NCBI GenBank assembly: GCA_021775895.1
Contig: JAJFGX010000045.1
Location: 1-47,233 of the forward strand
Direction: 5' to 3'
Source of the DNA: Alphaproteobacteria bacterium
Lineage (GTDB): Bacteria > Pseudomonadota > Alphaproteobacteria > Micavibrionales > CSBR16-224
DNA length: 47,233 nt
Position 1 is the stretch's first letter. Each line of letters starts with the position of its first letter. The notes below the pieces were generated by a model. That model was given only the letters and a program-made list of their open reading frames with translations, did no database searches and was not told the DNA's origin. The translations under genes were made by a program, and so were the position numbers. Of this stretch, positions 9,321 through 18,500 are shown in pieces.

Positions 9321-9978
9321 TTGGTTACTAAATACTATTCACTTAATTACAGTAACAACAAAGGTAACGCCTTATTTTTAATTCTAATCGCTGTAGCCCT
9401 ATTTGCTGCATTATCTTATGCGGTGACAAAATCAAGCAAAGGTAGTGGGACTATTGATAAGGAGAAAGCCATAATTGAAGCTGCCCAAATAATGGAATAC
9501 AGTGCTTATTTGGAATCAACCTATACACGTATGGTCTTATTGGGTACACCGCGAAATCAAATTAAATATGCTGAAAATAGTGCAGTGTCTCGAACGGATG
9601 AATGCATAAGTGGTACTGGCTGTCTTTTTGTCTCAGAAGGGGGGGGCTACTCTTTATAAGGGAACGGAGTATTCATACGATGCAACGTTAATAAAAGGAT
9701 TTTATTTTACTTCTAAAGACCCTACATCACCTGATTATAGTCCTTTTAACTATTCATTTGATGATATAGCTGGAGCAGATACGCTTTTTCTTATGTGGGG
9801 TATTCCAGATAATATTTGTTCCCAAATTAACAAAGCTATGACTGGTGATTCAACTATTCCTGTTGTTGCTGTCAAGTACAATAATGCTGTGCCACGCATG
9901 CAACGTGTTGGCTGTATTCGTAGCACACCAGATGCTGGACAGAATCTTTATATTCATCTTATAGATGATCCATCGTAA
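9321..9978 (+). pseudogene. Prepilin-like membrane protein, frameshifted at a G8 tract (possibly phase-variable)
   Basis: Two overlapping frames that read as one protein of about 218 aa if the run of eight G at 9639-9646 is taken as seven. Frame one (TTG at 9321, GGAG eight bases ahead; stop at 9659) has a single N-terminal hydrophobic helix, GNALFLILIAVALFAALSYAV, preceded by a short polar segment, like prepilin or pseudopilin N-termini and like small alphaproteobacterial proteins of unknown role. Frame two (to 9978) gives a secreted-looking domain with a few cysteines. As sequenced the first frame ends nine codons past the conserved part. It lies wholly between the two 151-bp direct repeats. 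Sequencing error, a true pseudogene or slipped-strand phase variation are all possible. Confidence 0.7.
9639..9646. repeat. Homopolymer tract of eight G
   Basis: The longest G run noticed in this A+T-rich window. It lies exactly where the two frames of the prepilin-like gene meet; a change to seven (or ten) G would join them. Confidence 0.9.
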
Positions 9979-10068
9979 CGGAATAGTTAAAGAGATAGTT
10001 TTTTGGATGCCTTTAATTTTAGTGCTTATGAGAATATAACCTTTCTTTAAAAATCATCATATATTCTC

Positions 10069-10219
10069 GTTGTAACAAAAAGATATTACTCTACGAATAT
10101 TTATATAGACAGTATATTAACGAGCGACGGCGAAGCGGGCTTTGCCCGAAAAATATTATATAAAGGATAAAAATCATGCTCAGCTTTAAATGGAAATTCA
10201 TCAGATTATTTTTTGTAGC
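10069..10219. repeat. 151-bp direct repeat, right copy
   Basis: Intact partner of 9080-9230, offset 989 bases. It holds the upstream region, ribosome site and first codons of the functional DUF3179 gene, plus a hairpin-repeat core at 10120-10150. The pair encloses the prepilin-like gene. Confidence 0.93.
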
Positions 10220-11195
10220 AGTATTACTAATTATGAGTACAACCGCAATTGCTGTGTCTTTAACTGAGAACAGCCAAGCATCTTCATGGAGCATTGCTTG
10301 GCCAAAGACTGATTTTTCCAAGCATAGCATTCCATTATCAGAAATAATGTCAGGCGGCCCTGCTCGTGATGGTATTCCTCCTATTGATAACCCTAAATTT
10401 AAATCAGTAGACAAAATAAAGAATATTCAACCCAAAGAGCCTGTTATTAGTCTTGTGGTTAATGGCGAGGCGAAAGCATACCCATTGCAAGTTATGACAT
10501 GGCATGAGATTGTTAATGATAGAATTGGTAATATTCCAGTGACTGTTACTTATTGTCCCCTTTGTAATGCAGCAATTGTTTTTGATCGTCGCCTAGATGG
10601 TAAAATCTTGGACTTTGGCACTAGTGGTAAATTACGTCATTCTGACTTAATTATGTATGATCGCCAAACAGAAAGCTGGTGGCAACAGTTTTTAGGTGAA
10701 TCTGTAGTTGGTGTAATGACAGGAGCTAAACTTAAAAGAATACCTGCCAGATTAGAGAGCTTCCAGAGGTTTAAGAAGAAATACCCAGAAGCTATGGTCT
10801 TAGTTCCAAATAATAAAATGTCACGTCAATATGGTAGCAATCCATATGCGGGATATGATGGATTGCAAAAGCCATTTTTATATAATGGAGCAATGCCAAA
10901 AGATTTAGCGCCAATGATGCGTGTTGTTGTGGTAAATAAAACAGCATGGACTCTGCCATTAATACAGAAAAAATCTCCATTAGAAGTCTCTATTAACAAT
11001 AAGGCCTTTATCATTAATTGGTCTTCAGGACAAAATTCAGCTCTAGATACAAGAGCTATTGCAAAAGGACGAGATGTAGGAAATATCACGGTGCAACAAA
11101 AGCATAAAGACGGCAGTTTAGATGACGTTCCCTATGACGTCACCTTTGCCTTTGTATTTCATGCCTTTTATCCAGATAGCATAATTAACCAATAA
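10176..11195 (+). CDS. DUF3179 domain-containing protein
   Basis: 339 aa. A hydrophobic N-terminus (about 8-27, FIRLFFVAVLLIM) suggests a signal peptide or anchor, so the rest is probably periplasmic. The body has the DUF3179 hallmarks: GIPPIDNPKF near 66-75, AYPLQVMTWHEIVND near 101-115, the cysteine pair CPLC at 127-130, then FGTSGKLR and QTESWWQQF. The cysteine pair and conserved His suggest redox or metal chemistry, but the family has no settled function. AAGGA lies eight bases before the ATG. Ends eight bases before the convergent ctrA end. Its 5' end is duplicated at 9187. Confidence 0.9.
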   Translation: MLSFKWKFIRLFFVAVLLIMSTTAIAVSLTENSQASSWSIAWPKTDFSKHSIPLSEIMSGGPARDGIPPIDNPKFKSVDKIKNIQPKEPVISLVVNGEAKAYPLQVMTWHEIVNDRIGNIPVTVTYCPLCNAAIVFDRRLDGKILDFGTSGKLRHSDLIMYDRQTESWWQQFLGESVVGVMTGAKLKRIPARLESFQRFKKKYPEAMVLVPNNKMSRQYGSNPYAGYDGLQKPFLYNGAMPKDLAPMMRVVVVNKTAWTLPLIQKKSPLEVSINNKAFIINWSSGQNSALDTRAIAKGRDVGNITVQQKHKDGSLDDVPYDVTFAFVFHAFYPDSIINQ

Positions 11196-11203
11196 GTTGA
11201 GGA

Positions 11204-11905
11204 CTATACTGCAGCGGCAGAGTCATTCATGTTAGGATCACGTAAGACGTAGCCTCTACCCCATATTGTCTCAATATAATTTTTACCATCAGCAACATCA
11301 GCAATTTTCTTGCGAAGTTTACAGACAAAAACATCAATAATTTTTAATTCTGGTTCGTCCATACCGCCATAAAGGTGGTTTAGGAACATTTCTTTAGTTA
11401 ATGTCGCACCTTTACGTAAGGATAGTAATTCTATGATAGAGTATTCTTTGCTAGTTAAATGCACAGGAACTCCTGCAATATCAACAGTTCTACTATCAAG
11501 ATTAACGTTTAAGTCGCCAATTTGAATTATATTATGAGCATGTCCTTTACTTCTACGGACTATCGCTTGAATACGAGCCATTAATTCACGCTTATCAAAC
11601 GGCTTAGTTAGGTAATCATCTGCACCGTAACCTAGGCCTTTAATTTTACTATCTAGCTCTGAAAGTCCAGATAAAATTAAGATAGGAGTTTCTATTTTTG
11701 CTGCACGTAAACGTTTTAAAACTTCATAGCCGTCCATGTCTGGCAACATTAGATCCAAAATAATGATATCGTAATCATAGAGTTTGCCAATTTCTAAACC
11801 ATCTTCACCTAAATCTGTAGCATCTATTGTATACCCGTCAGATTTCAGCATTAGCTCAATACTCTTTGCAACAGAAAGATCGTCTTCAATTAGCAATACA
11901 CGCAT
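11204..11905 (-). CDS. ctrA: Cell-cycle response regulator CtrA
   Basis: 233 aa OmpR-type regulator. Receiver domain 1-120 with acidic pocket E7/D8/D9, phosphoacceptor D51 ([14 protein letters not shown]) and the K of LTKPFD; winged-helix DNA-binding domain about 125-225 ending in [14 protein letters not shown], the CtrA hallmark. In Caulobacter CtrA controls replication, division and flagellar genes and binds TTAA-N7-TTAA sites. The C-terminus ends in SAAAV, reminiscent of the Ala-rich tail needed for ClpXP turnover in other CtrA proteins. AGGAGA lies six bases before the ATG. Single gene; divergent from the wecA-like gene. Confidence 0.96.
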   Translation of the reverse strand: MRVLLIEDDLSVAKSIELMLKSDGYTIDATDLGEDGLEIGKLYDYDIIILDLMLPDMDGYEVLKRLRAAKIETPILILSGLSELDSKIKGLGYGADDYLTKPFDKRELMARIQAIVRRSKGHAHNIIQIGDLNVNLDSRTVDIAGVPVHLTSKEYSIIELLSLRKGATLTKEMFLNHLYGGMDEPELKIIDVFVCKLRKKIADVADGKNYIETIWGRGYVLRDPNMNDSAAAV

Positions 11906-11946
11906 ATTTTATCTCCTAAATTTATTTTTTTATTTTTTTGTTTTGT

Positions 11947-12068
11947 GAATCGTAGTAAGAAAAATTTAACCCACCCTAATAATATATTAATAAATTCTTT
12001 AAGAAAGGTTAACTCTTTTTTATTTTTTGTAATTAATTAACAATTATTAACAATTATTAACATTTTAA
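11947..12068. promoter_or_regulatory. ctrA upstream region: TTAA-pair array and a GANTC site
   Basis: Part of the 372-base gap between ctrA and the wecA-like gene. A GAATC (GANTC, CcrM-type methylation motif) lies at 11947-11951. TTAA pairs separated by six bases occur at 11999-12012 and, as a chain with 10-base period, at 12037-12060 (TTAACAATTA repeated), followed by another TTAA at 12065. Caulobacter CtrA boxes have seven bases between half-sites, so these are box-like rather than canonical. CtrA autoregulation is inferred, not shown. Confidence 0.45.
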
Positions 12069-12080
12069 GTTAGCCATATA

Positions 12081-12168
12081 GTGGTTTTTAATAAGAATAT
12101 TAAAAACCACGTTCAAATGCCACTTAAGGCTTCGGGCAAAGCCCGCTTCGCAGTCGCTCGTTATAATT
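12081..12168 (-). repeat. G+C-rich hairpin repeat, long form, with distal hairpin
   Basis: Read on the minus strand: ACGAGCGACTGCGAAGCGGG, the CGGGC-TTT-GCCCG hairpin, then GAAGCCTTAAGTGGCATTTG and a perfect 13-bp hairpin with a four-base loop at 12081-12110 (arm GTGGTTTTTAATA). The same order is found at 42255-42328. It lies between ctrA and the wecA-like gene. The remaining gap up to 12277 shows only A+T-rich sequence and the wecA start region. Confidence 0.85.
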
Positions 12169-12277
12169 TCTATTAATAATACAATATTTTTTAATAGAAG
12201 TTACTATATCTGTACAACTTGCTTTCTGTATGATAAAAGTTCAGTATTAAATAATTAAAAGGATTTAGTTAAAAGTA

Positions 12278-13321
12278 ATGATTTTAGAAGTACTTATTAT
12301 CCTTGTGGCGATGGTTGCCTTCATTCATTTTGGTCAGAGAGTGGCACCATATATTGGGCTAATAGACCACCCGTCTGAAGCTAGAAAGAAACATAAAAAT
12401 GCTACTCCAGCAATTGGTGGGGCTGTTATTTTTATAGTTTTTACATTATCTTTATTAATATTTTTGCCAATGCTCTCAAATATTTATTCAACATTGTTGG
12501 CTGGAATGGGTGCATATGTTGTGCTTGGCGTTCGTGATGATATAAAACACATTAGGGCACATAAAAAAATGTTACTACAAATTGTGATAGCATTGTTTTT
12601 TGTTGCTGGTGCAAAAATGGAAATTCATTTATTAGGCAATATTTTTGGTATGGGTGATATTGGCACTAGATGGGCTGCATTTCCGTTTACTGTTCTGTGC
12701 ATCATTGTACTTATTAATGCAATTAATTGGATTGATGGTCTAGATGGTTTAGCTGGCGGAGTATTGTTTTCAATACTCGGTTTGCTTTTCTATTCTACAT
12801 ATGGCTCGGTAATAACTCCGATAATAATCATACTTATGGCTACAATTGCAGGCTTTCTATTATTTAATATACGGACAATGTTTCGTGCGAAAGCGGCTAT
12901 ATTTCTAGGAGATGCTGGCAGTTTAGGCCTAGGTTTCGCTTTATCTTGGATTGTTATTTATCTTACACAAATAGAAGTCACTCATCAGCTAACGCCGATG
13001 GTTGCTGTTTGGATTATTTCCTATCCTATTTTTGATATGATTAGTAGCATGATAAATAGAACACTTAATAAAACGCCACTTCATTCGGCGGATAATATGC
13101 ACATGCATTTTTTAATTCAAAATTTAGGTATATCTGTGCAAAATAGTAGTTATATTTTAATCACTACTTCAACATTGTATGGGTTGATTGGTATTTTTGC
13201 ACATAGGTTTGGATTGCCTGAATTTGGACTAACTTTTTTATGGTGTGTTACTTTATGTATTCACTTTGGAGTTTTTCGTTGGTTGTCTATTAGTGGGCTG
13301 TCCACTAAGAACATCAACTAA
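12278..13321 (+). CDS. wecA: WecA-like undecaprenyl-phosphate sugar-1-phosphate transferase
   Basis: 347 aa polytopic membrane protein of the MraY/WecA superfamily, which starts lipid-linked glycan synthesis by moving a HexNAc-1-phosphate from its UDP sugar to undecaprenyl phosphate. Conserved cytoplasmic motifs: PAIGG near 45-50, GVRDD near 84-88, INAINWIDGLDGLAGG near 145-160, FLGDAGSLGLGF near 208-220 and the carbohydrate-recognition loop LHSADNMHMHFL near 265-276. About ten membrane helices. It overlaps the convergent glycosyltransferase gene by 69 bases at the 3' end. Sugar specificity (GlcNAc, GalNAc or a 6-deoxy HexNAc) cannot be read from the sequence. Confidence 0.88.
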   Translation: MILEVLIILVAMVAFIHFGQRVAPYIGLIDHPSEARKKHKNATPAIGGAVIFIVFTLSLLIFLPMLSNIYSTLLAGMGAYVVLGVRDDIKHIRAHKKMLLQIVIALFFVAGAKMEIHLLGNIFGMGDIGTRWAAFPFTVLCIIVLINAINWIDGLDGLAGGVLFSILGLLFYSTYGSVITPIIIILMATIAGFLLFNIRTMFRAKAAIFLGDAGSLGLGFALSWIVIYLTQIEVTHQLTPMVAVWIISYPIFDMISSMINRTLNKTPLHSADNMHMHFLIQNLGISVQNSSYILITTSTLYGLIGIFAHRFGLPEFGLTFLWCVTLCIHFGVFRWLSISGLSTKNIN

Positions 13322-14512
13322 AACATTCTCAAGTGTTTTTCCAATTTGTGTATAGCTATTATTTTTTAAAATTGAATTATAGCCATTTTTCCCAAGTTGT
13401 TCACATTCATCATCTGACATTTTTTCTAGTTTTAGTACAGCATTTGCTATTGCCTTGGCATCATTGGCGGCAACAGTTATACCTGCATTTGCCAGTTTTA
13501 TAGGATTAGTTGGGGCAGAACAGCCAATTATTGTTGGTCTGCCAACACCCATATAATCATATAGTTTATTTGGTGATACCCCGCCTTCACGTAAAACATT
13601 TAAATCTTTAAAATTCATAATAAATGCATTTGCTTGTTGTAACTCCGCATATATTTTATCTTTGGGCAGAGGTTCAAAGAACTTAAGGTTTGTAATATTT
13701 TCGTTTACAGCACGCTCTTGTAGACCTGCTTTATCAGTGCCATCGCCTATAAAAATAAATTCAATATTACTATTAGTACCTTGGATAATTTTAGCCGCAT
13801 TTAATATAGCATCTAAGCTGTTTGCAGGGCCATGAGCACCTGCATAATATATTTTAAACTTCTTTGATAATTCGGGCTTCTTATATTTAGGTAGCTTATC
13901 AATATCTACTCCATTAGGAAGCCACACAATATTGTCTGGATTGCCTCCATTACGTGCTACATGATTTTTTATTGTAGGAAGTGGCGTTATAATTCGATCA
14001 GCATTTTTATAAAGATACTTCTCAATCATTCCAACTAATATAATAAAAGGATGGTACTTTGAAATGCTACCGATATCAATCAATGAAAGAGGCCATAGAT
14101 CTCCCATATGCAGGATATAAGGCACTTTATACCTCTTTGCTATTAGTAATGCGGCTAATGCTGCAAAAGGTTCTGGAGAACAGCCAATTATTACATCAGG
14201 CTTTTGCAATTTATTAAAGCCTGTTCTAAGCATTAAACGCCAGAAAAATATAAACATGTTTACAACACGTTTTATATAACCCTCACTACTGCTAATCGTT
14301 TTAAGCCAAAGAAATGGTATATTATCATATATTTCATATAAATAATTTTTACCTTTAGGAATTATAGTATCTTTGTTCTTATGATTAAGATTTGCCGCAA
14401 TAATTGTCGGGCTATGTCCTTGTTTTTCTAGTTCTTTTGCCAGCATAAAATGCTTGGTGATGCCAGATAGGAACGGAGGCATAGCATAATGATGTATAAT
14501 CCAGACGTTCAT
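13253..14512 (-). CDS. Family 4 glycosyltransferase (WbuB-like)
   Basis: 419 aa, GT-B fold. N-terminal acceptor domain starts WIIHHYAMPPFLSGITKHF; C-terminal donor domain has WLPNGVDIDKLP, IYYAGAHGPANSLDAILNAA and the donor-site stretch EGGVSPNKLYDYMGVGRPTI, as in GT4 enzymes of O-antigen loci such as WbuB. Probably adds one sugar to the lipid-linked repeat unit on the cytoplasmic face. The start overlaps the end of the polymerase gene by four bases (ATGA), indicating translational coupling. The last ~15 residues are polar, low-complexity and encoded in the overlap with the wecA-like gene. Confidence 0.88.
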   Translation of the reverse strand: MNVWIIHHYAMPPFLSGITKHFMLAKELEKQGHSPTIIAANLNHKNKDTIIPKGKNYLYEIYDNIPFLWLKTISSSEGYIKRVVNMFIFFWRLMLRTGFNKLQKPDVIIGCSPEPFAALAALLIAKRYKVPYILHMGDLWPLSLIDIGSISKYHPFIILVGMIEKYLYKNADRIITPLPTIKNHVARNGGNPDNIVWLPNGVDIDKLPKYKKPELSKKFKIYYAGAHGPANSLDAILNAAKIIQGTNSNIEFIFIGDGTDKAGLQERAVNENITNLKFFEPLPKDKIYAELQQANAFIMNFKDLNVLREGGVSPNKLYDYMGVGRPTIIGCSAPTNPIKLANAGITVAANDAKAIANAVLKLEKMSDDECEQLGKNGYNSILKNNSYTQIGKTLENVLVDVLSGQPTNRQPTKNSKVNT

Positions 14513-15693
14513 TCTATTTCCTTGATTCCTTCATTCATTTTAACTGTAACGACAAAGAGAAGAGCTACTGTTAACTGTAAACCAACCAGCCAGCTTTGCC
14601 ATACTCCATACCCAACAAGGTTGACTACAAGCGTAGCTGTAAAACATGCAATTATAAATTTTAGGTATTTTTCGTTGAACAATAAAAAGTGTTTTAGACA
14701 TAGATAAATAAATATTACACCGCTTAAAGCACCAATAATTCCTAATTCTATCCATAGTTGGAGGGCAAAGTTATGTGGATGAAATACTCTGGTTCTTAAA
14801 TATAATATTTGAGCGCTGTCAAAGTCTTTAATATATTTTGTTGCTTCAATACCCCAACCATACCAAGGTTGTTCTAATGCCCTTCTTGCAACGAAATCCC
14901 AAAGCTCCATACGTTGCCCAGCACTAGCATTTCTCCAATCAACCAAAATCTCTGGACGTAAATTGTATAACCATTGTGCTAGCCAAGGGCTTATAATAAT
15001 TCCAATAATCGTGGCACTGCAAATAGCATATAGTAGGCATTTAGGTTTTTTAAAAGATAAGAATAAGGATAAAGAGCCAAATATTAAAGCAACCATTGCC
15101 GATTGACTGGTTGCAGAAAATATTGCTGAGAACACAGCTATAAGCACGGCAGGTATAAGTAGCTTATTCTTTTCTAGCCATAAGTTTAGAAGCACAGGCC
15201 ATATCAATAGAGATATAATAATAAGTGACCAATTAATTTTTGCAGGTGCGACAACTTCCTCTGCGGGCAGGGAGCGAAGAAAATGGTATATCGGGTATTT
15301 CAAATATGTTTCTATGATTAATAAAATTGAGGCAAAAATTAGAGTATAAGGTAGATATTTGAAAGCCTGTATATTAACAATATTTACAGATCTTGCTGTA
15401 AATAACAAAAGTAAGCTTGGTATAATGATGGCGGTAAGTTTGATAACACGCATAATCGTTGCATCTGGATTAACTGCCCAGAAATAACTTATGCCAGCAA
15501 ACATAAGAAATACAGAAATAAAACTCAAAAGAACCCAGTCAATTTTTGGGGTTTTCTTATAGGTAAATATATACTCAATAAAAGCGATTAATCCAAGTGT
15601 TGGCGGAATAAAGCTAAAAGCGCGAGGTGCAATAACACCAATAATCGGCAGTGCAATAATACAAAAAGTTATAATTAATCGTGATATATGCAT
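14509..15693 (-). CDS. O-antigen ligase/polymerase (Wzy-like) membrane protein
   Basis: 394 aa with about eleven hydrophobic segments. The periplasmic loop at about 265-330 carries the Wzy_C/O-antigen ligase signature: GQRMELWDFVARRALEQPWY, GWGIEATKY and VFHPHNFALQLWIELGIIG. The family either polymerises repeat units (Wzy) or ligates polysaccharide to lipid A-core or proteins (WaaL, PglL); sequence alone does not settle which. The location between a glycosyltransferase and nucleotide-sugar genes favours a polymerase. Stop and start overlap with both neighbours, so it belongs to one transcript running from the aminotransferase gene to the glycosyltransferase gene. Confidence 0.85.
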   Translation of the reverse strand: MHISRLIITFCIIALPIIGVIAPRAFSFIPPTLGLIAFIEYIFTYKKTPKIDWVLLSFISVFLMFAGISYFWAVNPDATIMRVIKLTAIIIPSLLLLFTARSVNIVNIQAFKYLPYTLIFASILLIIETYLKYPIYHFLRSLPAEEVVAPAKINWSLIIISLLIWPVLLNLWLEKNKLLIPAVLIAVFSAIFSATSQSAMVALIFGSLSLFLSFKKPKCLLYAICSATIIGIIISPWLAQWLYNLRPEILVDWRNASAGQRMELWDFVARRALEQPWYGWGIEATKYIKDFDSAQILYLRTRVFHPHNFALQLWIELGIIGALSGVIFIYLCLKHFLLFNEKYLKFIIACFTATLVVNLVGYGVWQSWLVGLQLTVALLFVVTVKMNEGIKEIE

Positions 15694-16253
15694 TAAACTT
15701 CTACTAATTGTCCATCTTGTACTTCATATTTACGGTTTTCTCGTGGGCATGTTAAATCATAGCTAAGAATTTCTCCAGCATGTGAAACCCACCCGATTCT
15801 TTTTGCTGGAATACCAACCATTAAAGCATGTGGTTTAACATCTTTGGTGATAACCGCTCCTGCACCAATCATTGAGTATTCTCCAACAGTATTGCCGCAA
15901 ACAATAGTGCAGTTTGCTCCTAGTGTAGCACCTTTTTTAATTAGGGTTTTACGGTATTCATCTTTACGTTCGATGTTTGCTCTTGGGTTGTAAACATTCG
16001 TGAATACCATAGATGGGCCACAGAATACATCATCTTCTAATATAACGTCATCATATATAGAAACATTATTTTGTACTTTAACTTGATTACCAATTTCTAC
16101 ACGATTTGCAACAAAAACATTTTGTCCAAATACACAATTTGTTGATATTTTTGCACCACCACAAATATGTGTCCAATGCCATATTTTTGTACCAGTGCCA
16201 ATGGTCGCACCATCATCAATAACTGCTGTTTCATGCACAAAATAATCGGACAT
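15693..16253 (-). CDS. wbpD: WbpD-like UDP-2-acetamido-3-amino-glucuronate N-acetyltransferase
   Basis: 186 aa left-handed beta-helix acetyltransferase. Hexapeptide turns run from about residue 8 to 145 ([53 protein letters not shown]), and the C-terminus has [18 protein letters not shown], as in WbpD/WlbB. It acetylates the 3-amino group made by WbpE using acetyl-CoA, giving UDP-GlcNAc(3NAc)A. The ATG region abuts the oxidoreductase gene by 24 bases; its stop overlaps the polymerase start by one base. Specific activity is inferred from the complete set of neighbours. Confidence 0.88.
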   Translation of the reverse strand: MSDYFVHETAVIDDGATIGTGTKIWHWTHICGGAKISTNCVFGQNVFVANRVEIGNQVKVQNNVSIYDDVILEDDVFCGPSMVFTNVYNPRANIERKDEYRKTLIKKGATLGANCTIVCGNTVGEYSMIGAGAVITKDVKPHALMVGIPAKRIGWVSHAGEILSYDLTCPRENRKYEVQDGQLVEV

Positions 16254-16277
16254 TTTTATACCTTAATTCTTTAATTT

Positions 16278-17336
16278 TTAGAAAGTTATTGGCTGTTTCT
16301 TTTCACTAGATTTATAAATAGCGTCTAGTAATTGCAGAGAGTGAAGTCCCCCATCACCGCTAATTAACGGTGGTTTTGTACCCATAAAAACACTAATAAT
16401 ATTCTCATAGTATCTTACGTGACCAAAACCATATACAGAGGCGGTTTCATAATTAGATTGCCTTATTGCATCATCATTTGGCCATTGATCGGCAAATTCC
16501 CAATGCTCAATTGCATTCATTGCAACACCGCCAATTTTAACAGTTCCTTTTTCGCCTATAATTGTGCAAGAACCTTCATAATTTTTTGGGTAAGTTAGCA
16601 CAGTCATATTTATTGACCCTAAAACACCATTTTCCCACTCAAAAATCGCAGAGCCAGAATCTTCAGTATCAATATTTCTAGCTAGAGTTTTAATATTAGC
16701 ATAAACGCTTTTAGGCTGGGTATCGCCAGCAATCCACTGCATTAAATCGACATAATGACTAGCTTGAGTTAAAAAAGCACCACCGTCCATATCTTTGCTT
16801 CCATGCCAATCGCCGTCAACATCATAATATGACTGTGGTCTTGTCCAAAATACATTTGAGGTTATCATATATATCTTGCCAAAACGCCCCGTTGTGCAAG
16901 CTTTCCAGACTTCTTGTACAGTATCATTTAGACGATTTTGATGAATAACAAATAGTTGTACATTTTTTTCTTTGCAATAGTTATTAACTTTTATTCCATC
17001 TTCCAAAGTAATAGCCATTGGCTTTTCTGTGATAACATGTACCCCAGCATCAGCGACCTGCATAATATGTTTAGGGTGAAGCCCATTAGGGGTTGCAATG
17101 GTTACAATGTCTAGCTCTTCATGATCGAGCATATCTTGTATATTTGTGTAGTGGTTTGCTTCCATTTTTTTAGCAGCTGCAATTGCAGATTCTTCAATGA
17201 CATCACAAACAGCAACAACCTCTATATTTGTAGTGTGTTGTTCTAAAGCTTCAAAATGCTTGTTTGATATACGTCCACAACCGATAAATCCTAAGCGGAT
17301 TCTGCGATCTTTAATTGTGGAGAGGAGATGTTTCAT
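16278..17336 (-). CDS. wbpB: WbpB-like UDP-HexNAcA 3-dehydrogenase (Gfo/Idh/MocA family)
   Basis: 352 aa. N-terminal NAD-binding Rossmann domain with RLGFIGCGRISNKHFEAL (about 14-31), then the EKP motif (VITEKPMAI near 104-112) and a C-terminal alpha/beta domain with DGGAFLTQASHYVDLMQW carrying the catalytic-region His. In the WbpB/WlbA pathway it oxidises C3 of UDP-GlcNAcA, giving the 3-keto sugar for WbpE. It overlaps the aminotransferase gene by four bases (ATGA), so the two consecutive enzymes are translationally coupled. Confidence 0.9.
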   Translation of the reverse strand: MKHLLSTIKDRRIRLGFIGCGRISNKHFEALEQHTTNIEVVAVCDVIEESAIAAAKKMEANHYTNIQDMLDHEELDIVTIATPNGLHPKHIMQVADAGVHVITEKPMAITLEDGIKVNNYCKEKNVQLFVIHQNRLNDTVQEVWKACTTGRFGKIYMITSNVFWTRPQSYYDVDGDWHGSKDMDGGAFLTQASHYVDLMQWIAGDTQPKSVYANIKTLARNIDTEDSGSAIFEWENGVLGSINMTVLTYPKNYEGSCTIIGEKGTVKIGGVAMNAIEHWEFADQWPNDDAIRQSNYETASVYGFGHVRYYENIISVFMGTKPPLISGDGGLHSLQLLDAIYKSSEKKQPITF

Positions 17337-18424
17337 AGTGCGGCCTCTTTAGTGGTTTCTATGATAAATTGTTGATCTTTTTTATTTAAATAAGGGTGCA
17401 TTGGTAGGCTTACGACACTTTTTGCTACTTTTTCTGAAATAGGAAGTTCACCTACTTTGATATCAAGTGATTTAAAAACTGGTTGCATATGCAATGGTAT
17501 AGGGTAATGAACGGCCGTTGGGATATTCACAGCCTTTAGCTTTTCGCAGAAATCATCACGATTATTAACTTCAATTGTATATTGAGCGTAAACACTAGTA
17601 TAACCCTCTTTAATTACTGGAGTTTTAACGTATTCTTTTAATTGGTCTGTATATCGCTCACCAATTTTAGCCCGTTGCTTGACTTCATCTTCAAATATTT
17701 CCATTTTTGCTAATAATATGGCGGCTTGCAATGAATCCAACCTAGAATTTACACCAACTATAGTATGGCAATATCGCTTTGCTTGACCATGATTCGCAAT
17801 CATACGTAATCTATCAGCAAGTTCTTGGTTGGAGGTGAAAATCATTCCGCCATCACCGTAACAGCCGAGTGGCTTAGAGGGAAAAAAACTTGTTGTGGCA
17901 ATAGAAGATAAATTACAAGACTTTTTACCATGATATTCTGCACCAAAACTTTGAGCCGCATCTTCAATTACAATTAGATCATGTTTTTTAGCAATAATAT
18001 TAATAGCAGCCATATCAGAACATTGTCCATATAGGCTAACAGGCAGAATCACACGAGTTTTTTCTGTGATTTTCTCTTCAATCTTTGTTGCATCAATATT
18101 ATAAGTATCTGGATCTATATCAACGAATACTGGCTTTAACCCTAATAAAAGAATCACCTCGCCAGTTGCAATAAATGTGAATGGAGTCGTGATAATTTCA
18201 TCGCCAGCCTTTAAATTAAGAGCCATTAACGCCATTTGCAGGGCATCAGTACCATTGCCGCAACCAATAGCATATTCTGCCCCTGTGTATTGGCAAAGCT
18301 TTTCTTCTAAGGCTTCAACTTCTGGGCCTTTTATATAGCGACCATGGTCTAAAACCTCAGCTATACGCTTGTTTAGATTAAGTTTAATTTCTTTTTGCTG
18401 TTGCTTTAAATCAATAAAATCCAT
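17333..18424 (-). CDS. wbpE: WbpE-like UDP-3-keto-GlcNAcA aminotransferase (DegT/DnrJ/EryC1/StrS family)
   Basis: 363 aa PLP enzyme. Phosphate-binding GNGTDALQMAL near 57-67, PFTFIAT near 81-87, the PLP aspartate in VIEDAAQSFGAEYHG (D155) and the Schiff-base lysine in FFPSKPLGCYGDGG (K184). It transfers an amino group from glutamate to C3 of the UDP-3-keto-GlcNAcA made by WbpB. First gene of the minus-strand polysaccharide transcript; faces the wbpA-like gene across a 140-base gap that holds a palindrome. Confidence 0.92.
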   Translation of the reverse strand: MDFIDLKQQQKEIKLNLNKRIAEVLDHGRYIKGPEVEALEEKLCQYTGAEYAIGCGNGTDALQMALMALNLKAGDEIITTPFTFIATGEVILLLGLKPVFVDIDPDTYNIDATKIEEKITEKTRVILPVSLYGQCSDMAAINIIAKKHDLIVIEDAAQSFGAEYHGKKSCNLSSIATTSFFPSKPLGCYGDGGMIFTSNQELADRLRMIANHGQAKRYCHTIVGVNSRLDSLQAAILLAKMEIFEDEVKQRAKIGERYTDQLKEYVKTPVIKEGYTSVYAQYTIEVNNRDDFCEKLKAVNIPTAVHYPIPLHMQPVFKSLDIKVGELPISEKVAKSVVSLPMHPYLNKKDQQFIIETTKEAAL

Positions 18425-18500
18425 TGTACCATTCCAATAATTTATAGATATGTATGTTTATTGTATAGCAATAGCAGATATAAAATAGCAAGATTTTTAA

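Noticed and set aside
10091-10414. Minus-strand frame across the DUF3179 start
   Set aside because: Antisense shadow; part of it is simply the direct repeat.
12037-12060. CRISPR-like direct repeats
   Set aside because: Ten-base period A+T-rich repeats without spacers; better read as regulatory half-sites.
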